64,000 bases of DNA, from contig NZ_JADBEF010000001.1 of the NCBI RefSeq assembly GCF_014873535.1, forward strand, positions 8,680,001 to 8,744,000, read 5' to 3'. The notes beneath the pieces are model-generated. The model was not told the DNA's origin, did not search any database, and saw only the letters and a program-made list of their open reading frames with translations. Position numbers and translations under genes: made by a program. This DNA is from Nonomuraea africana (lineage in GTDB: Bacteria; Actinomycetota; Actinomycetes; Streptosporangiales; Streptosporangiaceae). Shown here one piece after another: positions 1-8,754 of this stretch (its first letter is position 1; the number at the start of each line of letters is the position of its first letter).

Positions 1-1
1 C

Positions 2-127
2 GGCGACGCGCAGACCCAGGTGACGGTCTGGGTCCGGGTGAGCTGGAAGGCGTTCTTCCTCGGCGCGCTGGGCTTTCCCGGCGCGGAGATGGAAGGACAG
101 GCCACCGCCGCGCCCGACGCCCGCTGA
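2..127 (+). CDS. C-terminal tail of a TadE/TadG-like pilus assembly protein (5' truncated by window)
   Basis: Open from the first full codon to a TGA at 125-127, giving 41 residues of the form VTVWVRVSWKAFFLGALGFP followed by a short polar tail. This beta-strand plus 'EGQATA' ending resembles the C-terminus of TadE/TadG-like pseudopilin proteins, which sit at the end of actinobacterial Tad/Flp pilus loci. The LysM-BTAD protein directly downstream is a usual neighbour there. Only the tail is visible, so the call rests on a short match plus context. Confidence 0.5.
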   Translation, partial: GDAQTQVTVWVRVSWKAFFLGALGFPGAEMEGQATAAPDAR

Positions 128-202
128 ACCAGACCGAATCTCGTCACTCGCTGGCCGCACGGGTCGCGGGTGACGACGCTTGATGCGAAGGAGGGAGAGG
201 CG

Positions 203-3200
203 ATGCCGACCCGAGAGCCCGCACGCCCGGACGATCCGGCCCGTCCACCAGCCAGTACGGCAGGCCCGAACACACCCGCACGCCCCAAAACCACCCCATA
301 CCGTCCCGCCACCCGACCAGACCACCCAGAAGGTACGGCAGGCCCGAACCCGCCCGCATTCACCGCCGAAGCCACCCGAGACCGTCCGGCCACCAAAGCA
401 GGCCACCCAGGGGGCGATGAGGGCGCCGTGGGATGGAGCGAGGCCAAGGGAGCCGTGAGGCGTGCCCTGGATGAGGGCGCCATAGGGCGGAGTGCGGCTG
501 AAGGTGTCGAGAGACGTAGCGCGGATGACGGCGCGGTGAGGCGGGGTGTGGCTGGCGGCGACCTCGGGCGACGTGTGGTTGAAGGTGCCCCGAGTCGTGG
601 CGGTGCAGAAGGGGTCGTGAGGCGGGGCCTGGACGAGGGCGCCGTGGGGCGGGGCGTGGTTGGCGGCGACCTGGAGCGGACTGTGGCTGAAGGTGGCGTG
701 GGGCGGGGCGGGGCTGGAGGTGGTGTGAGGCGTGGCACCGGTGAAAGCGCGAGGGGGCGCGTGGCCGACGGTGATGTGGGGTGGCGCGCGGCTGAGGGTG
801 TCGCTGGGCGGGGTGCAGGTGAAGGTGGCGTTGGGCGTGGTGGGGGGAGTGGGCGGGTGGGAAGGCGCCCTGTGGCGGTTCCGGTGCGGATTCCGGCCAG
901 GCGTACACCCGGTGACATCCTCGCGGGGCTCGGGGCGCTCGTCGTGTTGGTGGCGCTCGTGGGTGGGGTGCCCTATGCGCTTCTGACGCTGGCCGGGCCG
1001 CCGATCTCGCCCGAACTGCTCGACATCAACCTGCTGACCAGCAGCGTCGGTGCGAGCACGGTTGTGGCGATCATGGTGCTGCTGGTCTGGCTGGCCTGGT
1101 TGCAGCTGTTCGTGTGCGTGATCGTCGAGGTGTACGGCGGTATCCGTCGGGTGGGCATGCCCGCACGCGTCCCGTTGTCGGGGGCGACCCAGGCGCTGGC
1201 GAACCGGCTGGTGTCGGCGGTGTTGCTGCTGTTCACGGCGGGGGCGGTGGCCGTGCCGGTCGCCGCGTGGTCCGCGCCGCCCGAGCGTCCCTCGATGACC
1301 ACGGTGGCCTATGCGGCGCCGGTCGTCGTGGAGGAGGCGACGGTCTACAAGGCGAAGAAGGTCTACACCGTGCAGCCGCCGCACGGCAGGCATCACGAGA
1401 GCTTGTGGGAGATCGCGGAGAAGTGTCTGGGCGATGGGCGGAGATATCCGGAAATCTTCCGGCTGAACCAGTACAAGGAGCAGCCGGACGGCGCCCGCCT
1501 GCGCATGGCTGATCTGATCAGGCCGGGATGGGTGCTCGACATGCCGGACGACGCGGTCAACGTGCACGTCGTCCCGGCGGGACAGCCGAGGGAGAAGACG
1601 CTCAAGGAGCACCCCGGGCCGCCCGAGCAGGTGGTGGAGGGTGACGCGCGAGCGGGTCAGGAGCCCGGTCCCTCCCGCGGCAGAGAGACCCCGGCGCCTC
1701 CCGCCCAGGAGGACTCGCACCAGGAGCAGCGGGACGCTCAGCCGGGCGAGGGGAACCGCGGCGAGTCAGTGACGAACGCACACGGGCGGGAAGCCGTGCC
1801 GGGCGAGGGCCGGGAGGCAGGGCCCCGGCCAGGCAAGGAGACAGGAGAGGCCGGGCAGGCAGGACGAACGGAAGACAGCCAGGCGAGGGAGGCAGCGCAG
1901 GCCAAGGAAGCGGCGGAGGGGAAGGAAGCGGAGCGCGCCAAGGAAGCAGAGCGGGCCAGGGAAGCAGAACAGGCCACGGAAGCGGAGCGGCCCAAGGAAG
2001 CAGAACAGGCCAACAAAGCAGAACAGGCCGAGAGAGCAGAGCGGGCCAGGGAAGCAGAACAGGCCACGGAAGCGGAGCGGCCCAAGGAAGCAGAACAGGC
2101 CAACAAAGCAGAACAGGCCGAGAGAGCAGAGCGGGCCAGGGAAGCAGAACAGGCCACGGAAGCGGAGCGGCCCAAGGAAGCAGAACAGGCCAACAAAGCA
2201 GAACAGGCCGAGAGAGCAGAGCGGGCCAAGGAAGCGGAGCGGGCGGAGGAAGACCGGCAGGCGGAGCAGAGTCCGGGGTTGGATCTGGTCGACTACCTCG
2301 GCGGGGCCTCGCTGGCCGCCGCAGGCCTTCTCGTCGCCCTGGGCGGCAAGCGTCGCCGTCAGCTCTGGCACCGCGCCTTCGGCCACCGCATCTCCCGCCC
2401 CCGCGACGACGCCGCCCTGGCCGAAGTGGCGCTCCGCCTCGGCGCCGACGCCCCGGGCGCCCGCATGCTCGACACCGGTCTGCGTCTCCTCGGTTCCGCA
2501 CTGGCCGCCCAGAACCGGGTCCCGCCCACCGTCTACGCCGCGCACCTGTCCGCCAGGACCCTCGATCTGTGGATCCATCCCCCCAGCCCGGACGCGCCCG
2601 AGCCGTGGGAGGCGCAGGACGGCGGGCAGGTCTGGCGGCTGGCCGCGCACGAGGGCAGGCTCCTGGAGGAGCAGACGGGCGGCGCGCCGTACCCGGGGCT
2701 GGTCTCGCTGGGCACCGACGGCGGTGGCCGCGTCCTCGTCGACCTGGAGGCCGCCCACGGACTGATCAACATCCGCGGCCCCCACACCACCGCGGCCCTC
2801 GCCGCGCTGGCCGTCGAGCTGGCCACCAACAGGTGGTCGGACGAGATGCGGGTGACGCTGGTCGGGTTCGGCGAGGAGCTGACCGCCATCGCGCCCGAAC
2901 GGGTCAGGTCCGTCGGCAGCCTGTCGGAGGTGCTGCCGGAGCTGGAGGAGGGCGCCGCCCCTCGCCAGGAGGTGCTGACCGGGCGGGTCAACGGCCACTC
3001 GCGGCGGGCGCACTACCTGCTCAGCGCCGTCGCCCCCACCCAGGAGGAGGCCCGCAGGCTGGCGCTGCTGGCCCGCAGGGACACCGCGGGGTTCGTGGTC
3101 ACGGGCGAGGTGCCGCACGCCACCTGGACCATGGAGATCACCGAGGAGGGCCGCGCGCGCATCCCGGAGCTGGGCTTCGAGGTGACCGCGCAACTGCTGC

Positions 3201-4054
3201 CCCGCCGCCACTACCAGGCCCTCGTGGACCTGTTCGGTACGGCGGAGCGCCACGAGGGCGAGGCCATGCCCGACCCCGAGCCCCTGGAGGAGCTCCACCC
3301 GCCCGCCGTCGAGGTCAGGCTGCTCGGCCCGATCGAGGTCGTCGGCCCCGAGGCGATGGAGGAGGGGCGGATGGAGCTGGCCACCGAGCTCGTGGTGTAT
3401 CTGGCCACGCACCCGGGCGGCGTCCACCCCGTCGTGCTCGGCGGCGTGCTGTGGCCGCGCGGCGTGCAGGCGCTGGTCCGTGACGCCACGATCGCGCGGG
3501 TCGCGCACTGGCTCGGCGAGGAGCACCTGCGCACCGACGACGCGGGACGGCTCACGCTCGGCCCGGGAGTGCGCACCGACTGGACCCTCTTCCGCGAGCT
3601 GGTGCGCCGCTCGCACGGCGACGAGACCGCGAGAGCCGTCCTCCTGGAGCGGGCGCTCGGCCTCGTCCGGGGGCCGCTGCTGGCGGGCAGGCCGCCCGGC
3701 AGGTACGCGTGGCTGGCGGCCGACGAGCTGGAGTACGACGTGGCGGCGGCCGTCGCCGACGCCGCCCACCGGCTGTGCGAGATCAGGCTGGCGCACGGCG
3801 AGGCGGACGCCGCGGTGGCCGCCGTCCGCGCGGGCCTGCTGCTCGCTGCCGACGACGAGGGGCTCTGGCGCGACCTGCTGCGCGCCACCCACGCCACAGG
3901 TGACCAGGTACGGCTGCGCGCCGTCGTCGAGGGCCTGACCCGCAGATCGGCCTCGCACCCGTACGGCGGGGGGATGGCCTCCGAGACCGAGGCGCTCATC
4001 GACGAGCTGCTGCCGTCGTGGCGGATCCACGTGGTCAGGGAGTCGTCGGCATGA
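203..4054 (+). CDS. LysM and bacterial transcriptional activator (BTAD) domain membrane protein, Tad-locus type
   Basis: About 1283 residues. ATG at 203 is chosen because AAGGAGG lies just upstream; a GTG at 170 is in frame but lacks a ribosome site. Order: Pro/Thr-rich N-terminus; an Arg/Gly-rich imperfect repeat zone (about residues 75-230); three hydrophobic segments (about 238-262, 281-305, 331-355); a LysM-like domain (about 387-449, 'SLWEIAEKCLGDGRRYPEIF'); a long Glu/Ala/Lys/Arg coiled-coil-like stretch (about 483-690) holding three perfect 30-residue repeats; a fourth hydrophobic segment (about 693-714); and a large C-terminal part ending in a BTAD-like helical domain without an obvious DNA-binding winged helix. 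LysM-BTAD proteins occur in actinobacterial Tad pilus loci; a scaffold or regulatory role is inferred. It overlaps the next gene by ATGA. Confidence 0.85.
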   Translation: MPTREPARPDDPARPPASTAGPNTPARPKTTPYRPATRPDHPEGTAGPNPPAFTAEATRDRPATKAGHPGGDEGAVGWSEAKGAVRRALDEGAIGRSAAEGVERRSADDGAVRRGVAGGDLGRRVVEGAPSRGGAEGVVRRGLDEGAVGRGVVGGDLERTVAEGGVGRGGAGGGVRRGTGESARGRVADGDVGWRAAEGVAGRGAGEGGVGRGGGSGRVGRRPVAVPVRIPARRTPGDILAGLGALVVLVALVGGVPYALLTLAGPPISPELLDINLLTSSVGASTVVAIMVLLVWLAWLQLFVCVIVEVYGGIRRVGMPARVPLSGATQALANRLVSAVLLLFTAGAVAVPVAAWSAPPERPSMTTVAYAAPVVVEEATVYKAKKVYTVQPPHGRHHESLWEIAEKCLGDGRRYPEIFRLNQYKEQPDGARLRMADLIRPGWVLDMPDDAVNVHVVPAGQPREKTLKEHPGPPEQVVEGDARAGQEPGPSRGRETPAPPAQEDSHQEQRDAQPGEGNRGESVTNAHGREAVPGEGREAGPRPGKETGEAGQAGRTEDSQAREAAQAKEAAEGKEAERAKEAERAREAEQATEAERPKEAEQANKAEQAERAERAREAEQATEAERPKEAEQANKAEQAERAERAREAEQATEAERPKEAEQANKAEQAERAERAKEAERAEEDRQAEQSPGLDLVDYLGGASLAAAGLLVALGGKRRRQLWHRAFGHRISRPRDDAALAEVALRLGADAPGARMLDTGLRLLGSALAAQNRVPPTVYAAHLSARTLDLWIHPPSPDAPEPWEAQDGGQVWRLAAHEGRLLEEQTGGAPYPGLVSLGTDGGGRVLVDLEAAHGLINIRGPHTTAALAALAVELATNRWSDEMRVTLVGFGEELTAIAPERVRSVGSLSEVLPELEEGAAPRQEVLTGRVNGHSRRAHYLLSAVAPTQEEARRLALLARRDTAGFVVTGEVPHATWTMEITEEGRARIPELGFEVTAQLLPRRHYQALVDLFGTAERHEGEAMPDPEPLEELHPPAVEVRLLGPIEVVGPEAMEEGRMELATELVVYLATHPGGVHPVVLGGVLWPRGVQALVRDATIARVAHWLGEEHLRTDDAGRLTLGPGVRTDWTLFRELVRRSHGDETARAVLLERALGLVRGPLLAGRPPGRYAWLAADELEYDVAAAVADAAHRLCEIRLAHGEADAAVAAVRAGLLLAADDEGLWRDLLRATHATGDQVRLRAVVEGLTRRSASHPYGGGMASETEALIDELLPSWRIHVVRESSA
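1951..2220 (+). repeat. three perfect 90-bp tandem repeats inside the LysM-BTAD gene
   Basis: Copies start at 1951, 2041 and 2131 and are base-for-base identical, each encoding 30 Glu/Ala/Gln/Lys residues. A fourth copy begins at 2221 but diverges after eight bases. The unit is richer in A and in GCA/GAA codons than the flanking gene. Perfect identity suggests recent slippage or unequal crossing over; because 90 is a multiple of three, copy number can change without breaking the frame. Confidence 0.95.
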
Positions 4055-4668
4055 TGCGTACCGAGAAGAGACAGATACCAGGACTGATCGCGCCGGTGGT
4101 CGCCGTCGCCCTGCTCGGGGCGGGTTGCGCGGACGCGGGCGCCGATCGGCCCTTCACCCCCCGCAAGGCGGCGGCCGCTCCCACGACGGCTACCAGCCCC
4201 GCGGTGACGGAGACCATCGTGGTGGGGCCGAAGACGAAGGTGCTGGTGGAACGGCCGGTGATCACCGATCCGCGGCACGCCGAGCTGCTGAAGGCGTTCA
4301 CCGACATCTACGCGGGCATGTGGCGGGCCGTCGTCACCGGCGACGAGTCCTACCTCGAAAGGGTGGCCGATCCGGGCGGGCGCGCGGCGATCGGCTGGGT
4401 GCGCGGCTTCGAGGACAGGTCGGTGCGCGGCACCGCGCGGGTCTTCGCGATGAACGTCACGGCCGTCATGGACGGCGGCGCCGAGGTCAGCGCCTGCGTC
4501 GACGAGACCCGCCTGCGCCTGCTGTCGGGCAGGGGCGGCGTCGCCGTACCGGACCAGCCGGGGTGGACCCGGGCCGCCTACCTGCAGGCCATGATCCTGA
4601 GCAGGGGCGACGACGGGATCTGGCGGGTCAAGGACTTCAGACACGGCAAGGAAGGGTGCGCACGATGA
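4051..4668 (+). CDS. putative lipoprotein downstream of the LysM-BTAD gene
   Basis: 205 residues starting at ATG 4051, whose ATGA overlaps the stop of the upstream gene. The N-terminus has basic residues, a hydrophobic run and a lipobox LGAGC, followed by a Thr/Ala/Pro-rich linker and a roughly 130-residue globular part. The body ('ELLKAFTDIYAGMWRAVVTG', two later cysteines) looks like a small SnoaL/NTF2-type extracellular domain, but I cannot name the family. Start-stop coupling on both sides ties it to the Tad-locus operon, suggesting an exported accessory protein. Confidence 0.75.
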   Translation: MMRTEKRQIPGLIAPVVAVALLGAGCADAGADRPFTPRKAAAAPTTATSPAVTETIVVGPKTKVLVERPVITDPRHAELLKAFTDIYAGMWRAVVTGDESYLERVADPGGRAAIGWVRGFEDRSVRGTARVFAMNVTAVMDGGAEVSACVDETRLRLLSGRGGVAVPDQPGWTRAAYLQAMILSRGDDGIWRVKDFRHGKEGCAR

Positions 4669-5585
4669 ACCGTCTCCTCTCGGTCGCCGCCGCGGGCCTG
4701 CTGCTGCTCGATCCGGGCGGCCCGCGCGGCGACGGCTTCCAGGACGGCCGTACGGCGGGCGTCCGCCTCGAGAACTCCAAGATCGTGATCACCGGCAACG
4801 GCGCGAAGGGCGGCAAGGCCGACGGCTACCAGCTGAAACGCCCCTGCTGGTACGAGCCGGGCCCCGACGCCTCCCAGATGCTCAGGACCCAGGAGGAGGT
4901 CAGGGCGTACTGGTTCAGGATGCATCCCGACGGCACCGAGGAGCAGTTCCAGACCTTCCTCAAGCAGTTCAAGGACAAGATCGGCAAGCCGGGCCGGTGG
5001 TGGACCCCCGCCTACAACGAGGCCGACGCGAGGGGCAGGGCCTGCTGGGGCGGGCTCGACCAGTTCGTGTGGGTGCCGCCGGGCACCACGCCGCCCGCCG
5101 GCATCACGCTCGCCGAGCTGGTGGAGATCGCCCGCGCGGCGCTGACCGTGCCCGAGCCGCGGATCAAGCTGAACCCGGACGTCAAGAGCTACGTCAACCT
5201 GCCGACCTGGGTGTGGCTCGAGGGCGTGGGAGAGACCACGCGCTCGGTCACCGCCTCGATCCCCGGCATCATGAGCGCGACCGTCACCGCGTCCCTGGAG
5301 GACATAAAGATCGACGCGGGCACGTCGGCCGACCGGGCCGAGGTGCGTGAGGAGTGCGGGGCGTCGGGCCTGCCGTACCGGAAGGGCGCGGAGTTCACCT
5401 GCGGCGTGCGGTACCTGCGCGCCTCGATCGACCAGCCGCGCGAGGTGTACGTGCTGACGGTCACCACCGTCTGGCCCGTCGAGGTGGAGGACGACGTGGT
5501 GCCCTTCGCCTACGACCCGGTCGAGGTGGGCGCCACCCGCGACGTGCCGGTGGGAGAGGTGCAGAGCACGGTCAGGCGGCCCTGA
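4665..5585 (+). CDS. secreted protein of unknown function, last gene of the Tad-type operon
   Basis: 306 residues from ATG 4665, overlapping the stop of the lipoprotein gene by ATGA. A short hydrophobic N-terminus (MNRLLSVAAAGLLLLDPGG) suggests export. The mature part is polar, with 'KRPCWYEPGP', 'FVWVPPGT' and 'LPTWVWLEG' segments and several cysteines that could form disulfides. Proteins with this Trp/Cys pattern are common as orphan exported proteins beside actinobacterial Tad loci, but no function is known to me. It ends four bases before the convergent MarR gene. Confidence 0.75.
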   Translation: MNRLLSVAAAGLLLLDPGGPRGDGFQDGRTAGVRLENSKIVITGNGAKGGKADGYQLKRPCWYEPGPDASQMLRTQEEVRAYWFRMHPDGTEEQFQTFLKQFKDKIGKPGRWWTPAYNEADARGRACWGGLDQFVWVPPGTTPPAGITLAELVEIARAALTVPEPRIKLNPDVKSYVNLPTWVWLEGVGETTRSVTASIPGIMSATVTASLEDIKIDAGTSADRAEVREECGASGLPYRKGAEFTCGVRYLRASIDQPREVYVLTVTTVWPVEVEDDVVPFAYDPVEVGATRDVPVGEVQSTVRRP

Positions 5586-5589
5586 CCGC

Positions 5590-6399
5590 TCAGCCGACCA
5601 GCTTCCTCAGCAGCTCGCGCAGCTCGCGCTCGGCTTCGGGGCCGCCGAGCAGCTCGCGGACCTGGGCCTGGAGGGTAACCTGCACCTCGCTGAGCTCCTT
5701 CAGTCGCTCCCTTCCGAGGTCGGTGAGCTCCAGGGCGTAGCGGCGGCGGTCGTGCGGGTCGCGTCCCCTGACCACGAGGCCCGCCTGGACCAGTTCCTCG
5801 ACCACCTCGGCAGCGGCGGGCTCGGTGATCCTGAGGTACCGGGCGAGCTGCTGCTGCGGGCAGGGCGCCAGCGCGTCGAGCCCGGCCAGCGGCCCGAAGT
5901 GCCTGGTGCGCAGTCCGGTCCCCGCCAGCAGCGCGTCGCCGAGCCTGCGCAGCCGGTAGTGCGCCTGGGAGACCAGGTGCTCGGTGCTCTGGAGCGGCGA
6001 CGGCTCGGGAAGCAGCGTGCCGAGCAGTTCGTTGAGCCGTCGCCGCTCGTCCGGGGTCAGCACGGCGGTGACCTGGGCGTCGTGGGCGGCGGCCGCCTTC
6101 CTCATCTCGCCGAGCGCCTGGTGGCCGCTGTCGGTCAGGCGCAGCACGTAGGAGCGGCGGTTGAGCGGGTTGCGGGTTCTCGTGACGTGGCCGGCCTCCT
6201 CGAGCGTGTCGATGAGGCGCACCATGAGCGTCCTGTTGAGGCCGAGCCGCTCGGACAGGTCCTGTTGCGAGAGGCCGTCCTGGTCGGCCAGGACGTCGAG
6301 CGCCACGAACTCCCGCGAGCGCGAGGCGCCCGCGAACAGGGTGAACGCCTGGCGCACCAGGTTGCCGAGCGAGAGCTGGATCAGTTCGGACAGGCTCAC
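5590..6399 (-). CDS. tandem MarR-type transcriptional regulator (two winged-helix domains)
   Basis: 269 residues with a GTG start. Residues about 25-125 form a MarR-like domain ('LSERLGLNRTLMVRLIDTLEEAGHV' then 'RRSYVLRLTDSG' wing), and a second follows at about 155-265 ('YLRITEPAAAEVVEELVQAGLV', 'RRYALELTDLGRERL'). MarR proteins normally act as dimers of one domain; this gene encodes an internal duplication that could bind DNA as a single chain. It is divergent from the hemerythrin gene across a short region holding a palindrome and a direct repeat, so it probably controls that gene and itself. Confidence 0.88.
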   Translation of the reverse strand: MSLSELIQLSLGNLVRQAFTLFAGASRSREFVALDVLADQDGLSQQDLSERLGLNRTLMVRLIDTLEEAGHVTRTRNPLNRRSYVLRLTDSGHQALGEMRKAAAAHDAQVTAVLTPDERRRLNELLGTLLPEPSPLQSTEHLVSQAHYRLRRLGDALLAGTGLRTRHFGPLAGLDALAPCPQQQLARYLRITEPAAAEVVEELVQAGLVVRGRDPHDRRRYALELTDLGRERLKELSEVQVTLQAQVRELLGGPEAERELRELLRKLVG

Positions 6400-6409
6400 G
6401 AGGCGATCA

Positions 6410-6464
6410 TATCAGCATGTTGATAGTTGGAGTGTTGACAGTTGGAACTATGAGGCTTTACCTT
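6410..6464 (+). promoter_or_regulatory. operator/promoter between the MarR pair gene and the hemerythrin gene
   Basis: Contains the imperfect palindrome TATCAGCATGTTGATA (6410-6425) and a 15-bp-period direct repeat, TGTTGATAGTTGGA (6418-6431) and TGTTGACAGTTGGA (6433-6446). The second repeat contains TTGACA (6435-6440), followed after 18 bp by TACCTT (6459-6464), six bases before the hemerythrin ATG. Repressor binding to the repeat would cover the -35. The layout is read directly; binding by the adjacent regulator is inferred. Confidence 0.65.
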
Positions 6465-6470
6465 CCTCGC

Positions 6471-7100
6471 ATGACCTACCGACTCGACATGACGATGATG
6501 TTCGCGGTGCACGACGCGCTCAGGCGTGACGTGGAGCGCGTCGCCAAGCTGACCGCCCGCCTCGACGACGACCCCCGGCGCCTGCTCGGCGCGGCGCTGG
6601 GCTGGGAGCTGTTCAAGAGCTACCTGCGGGTCCACCACACCACCGAGGACGACCTGCTGTGGCCCGCGATGGAGCGCACCCTGGCCGGGCGCCCCGACGA
6701 GCTGGCGCTGCTGGCGGCCATGGAGTCCGAACACGCGCTCATCGACCCGCTGCTCGCCTCCTTCGACGTGGCGCTGGCCGACCCCGACACCGGCCACGAA
6801 CGGCTCGGTGGCCTGGCCGACAGCCTGGCGACCGTGCTCGGCGGCCACCTGGGCCACGAGGAACGCGAGGCGCTCGGAGTGATCGACCTGAGCGTCACCG
6901 AGGAGGAGTGGCGGCGCTTCGGCCAGGAGCACAGCAGGCGCATCGGGCCCGACGCGTCACGCTACCTGCCCTGGGTGCTGGACGAGGCGAGCGACGAGCG
7001 GGTCGCGCTCATCCTGGGCCGCATGCCTGAGCACATCCGCACGGCCTACCGCGACGAGTGGCGGGCGGCTTACGTCGCGCTGAACACCTGGGGCGGCTGA
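6471..7100 (+). CDS. hemerythrin-domain protein
   Basis: 209 residues, all-helical. Likely di-iron ligands are His14, His56, Glu59 or Glu60, His88, His126 and Glu130 ('VHHTTEDD', 'ESEHALID', 'HLGHEERE'). Hemerythrin-like proteins bind O2, NO or peroxide, or store iron. The ATG at 6471 has no Shine-Dalgarno but lies six bases after a -10-like TACCTT, so a leaderless message is likely. Control by the divergent MarR-type protein would suit a redox- or nitrosative-stress role; this is inference. Confidence 0.85.
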   Translation: MTYRLDMTMMFAVHDALRRDVERVAKLTARLDDDPRRLLGAALGWELFKSYLRVHHTTEDDLLWPAMERTLAGRPDELALLAAMESEHALIDPLLASFDVALADPDTGHERLGGLADSLATVLGGHLGHEEREALGVIDLSVTEEEWRRFGQEHSRRIGPDASRYLPWVLDEASDERVALILGRMPEHIRTAYRDEWRAAYVALNTWGG

Positions 7101-7172
7101 ACCTGACCGAATCCTCCCGATCGCTACGATGATCATCGTTCGTTCTCCTCTGACCATCCGGGAGCGGTTCGG

Positions 7173-8018
7173 TTGTCGCGGCAAGAGCGCGTTCGTACGA
7201 TCATCGAGACCCGGCTCGTCCAGCGGGCGATCATCCTCGTCATCGTGGTCAACGCCGTCACCATCGGCTGCGAGACCAGCTCCTACCTGATGCAGCGGGC
7301 CGGCGGGTTCCTGCACGCGGTCGACAGGATCGCGCTCACCGTCTTCACCGTCGAGATCGCCGCCCGCCTGTACGCCTACCGCCGGTCGTTCTTCAGCGAT
7401 CCGTGGAACTGGTTCGACGCCGTGATCGTGGCGGTCGCGCTGGTGCCCGCCTCGGGCCCCACCTCGGTGCTCAGGGCGCTGCGCATCCTGCGGGCGCTGC
7501 GCCTGGTGTCGGCGGTGCCGAGCATGCGGCGCGTCGTCAACGCGCTGCTCGCGGCGGTGCCGGGGATGGCCTCCATCATCGGCCTGCTGGTGCTGATGAT
7601 CTACATAGCCGCGGTGATCGCCACCAAGCTCTTCGGCGAGATCGTGCCCGAGCGCTTCGACGAGCTGCCGCGCTCGCTGTTCACGCTGTTCCAGATCATG
7701 ACGGGCGACGACTGGGGCAACGTGGCGCAGGAGGTGATGACGGTGAAGCCGTGGGCGTGGGTCTTCTTCATCGCCTACATCCTGATGTCGACCTTCGTCG
7801 CGCTGAACCTCTTCATCGCCGTCGTGGTCAACGCCATGAACGACACCGAGGCCTCGCCCGCCGAGACGCAGACGCAGGCCGAGCTGAAGGCCGTCCAGCA
7901 GGACCTCGCCGCGCTGCACGCCAAGCTCGACCGGCTGCTGTCGCGCGACGAGGAGCCCGACGCGCTCGCCGCGGCCAACGGCAGCCGTCAGCCGCCGGGT
8001 ACCGCCAGCCCCCGGTGA
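7173..8018 (+). CDS. voltage-gated cation channel subunit (NaChBac/Nav family), probably calcium-selective
   Basis: 281 residues, one six-helix channel subunit that should form tetramers. S4 carries arginines every third residue (R101, R104, R107, R110). The pore loop reads 'LFQIMTGDDWGNVAQEV' with the filter TGDDWGN at 177-183. Nav channels such as NavAb have TLESW; the engineered calcium-selective CavAb has TLDDWSN, which shares D, D, W and N with this protein. S6 ('FVALNLFIAVVVNAMND') is followed by a short coiled-coil-like tail (236-260). The start is TTG 7173, by homology of the N-terminus. Its 3' end overlaps the opposing P-loop gene by 31 bp. Confidence 0.85.
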   Translation: MSRQERVRTIIETRLVQRAIILVIVVNAVTIGCETSSYLMQRAGGFLHAVDRIALTVFTVEIAARLYAYRRSFFSDPWNWFDAVIVAVALVPASGPTSVLRALRILRALRLVSAVPSMRRVVNALLAAVPGMASIIGLLVLMIYIAAVIATKLFGEIVPERFDELPRSLFTLFQIMTGDDWGNVAQEVMTVKPWAWVFFIAYILMSTFVALNLFIAVVVNAMNDTEASPAETQTQAELKAVQQDLAALHAKLDRLLSRDEEPDALAAANGSRQPPGTASPR

Positions 8019-8575
8019 TCGCCGAAGCGGATGACCTCCAGCCGGTCGGCGTCGGCGCGGTCCAGCACGCGGGCGCTCCTGGCGGGCGTCGGATCGCCCG
8101 CCCGCACCCGTACGAGCAGTGCGCGCCAGTGGCGCTGGTGTCGGGTGAAGGTGGTCGGCGCGGCGACCCTGCCCCTGGCGTACTGCCCGGCCAGCGCGAC
8201 CTCGGGGGGCGCGTCGAGCAACAGCAGGTGCAGCTGGGCGCCGTGACGGCGGGCCAGCCACGCGAAGGCGCGCAGCACGACGGGCCCGCAGCCCCGGTTG
8301 TGGGCGATCACGGGACCGCCCGCGCGCACCCCGTTCCTGATGCGCCACACGTGGGTGGCGAACACCAGGCCGGTGCGCACCGGTTTGGGCGCCCATCGCG
8401 GCCCGCCCGCCCACCGGCTGCGCGACTGCTGGGAGTCGATCACCGTCACCGCGCCCACGGTGACCGGTGCGCTCTCGGTGCCGTCGAGGTCGTAGAGACG
8501 GCGCAGCAGCGTCGTCTTGCCCGCCCCCGGCAACCCGGTGAGGATGACCAGCGACCTGGCCGGATAGATGGTCAA
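7988..8575 (-). CDS. P-loop ATPase/kinase-like protein
   Basis: 195 residues from a TTG start at 8575, supported by GGAGAG seven bases upstream. Walker A is GLPGAGKTT near residue 15. The centre has 'VIAHNRGCG' and 'LHLLLLDAPPEVALAGQYAR', the latter typical of the substrate-binding/LID region of small AAA-type kinases and chloramphenicol-phosphotransferase-like proteins. The substrate cannot be told. It is convergent with the ion-channel gene and overlaps its last 31 bp. Confidence 0.7.
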   Translation of the reverse strand: MTIYPARSLVILTGLPGAGKTTLLRRLYDLDGTESAPVTVGAVTVIDSQQSRSRWAGGPRWAPKPVRTGLVFATHVWRIRNGVRAGGPVIAHNRGCGPVVLRAFAWLARRHGAQLHLLLLDAPPEVALAGQYARGRVAAPTTFTRHQRHWRALLVRVRAGDPTPARSARVLDRADADRLEVIRFGDHRGLAVPGG

Positions 8576-8754
8576 CGAGTCTCTCCGTTTCAGCGCCGAA
8601 GGCCGCTGGGACGTCCACGACCAGCGCCAGGTCCGTGCGCCAGCCTACGTCGCGATCCGGGTGCGCGGTTCTCGCCCCAGGTCAGGAACCGGCCTCTACC
8701 ATTGATCGTTTAGCGGGAGGCTGACTCATATCGACGCGACAGGGAGAACAAGCC

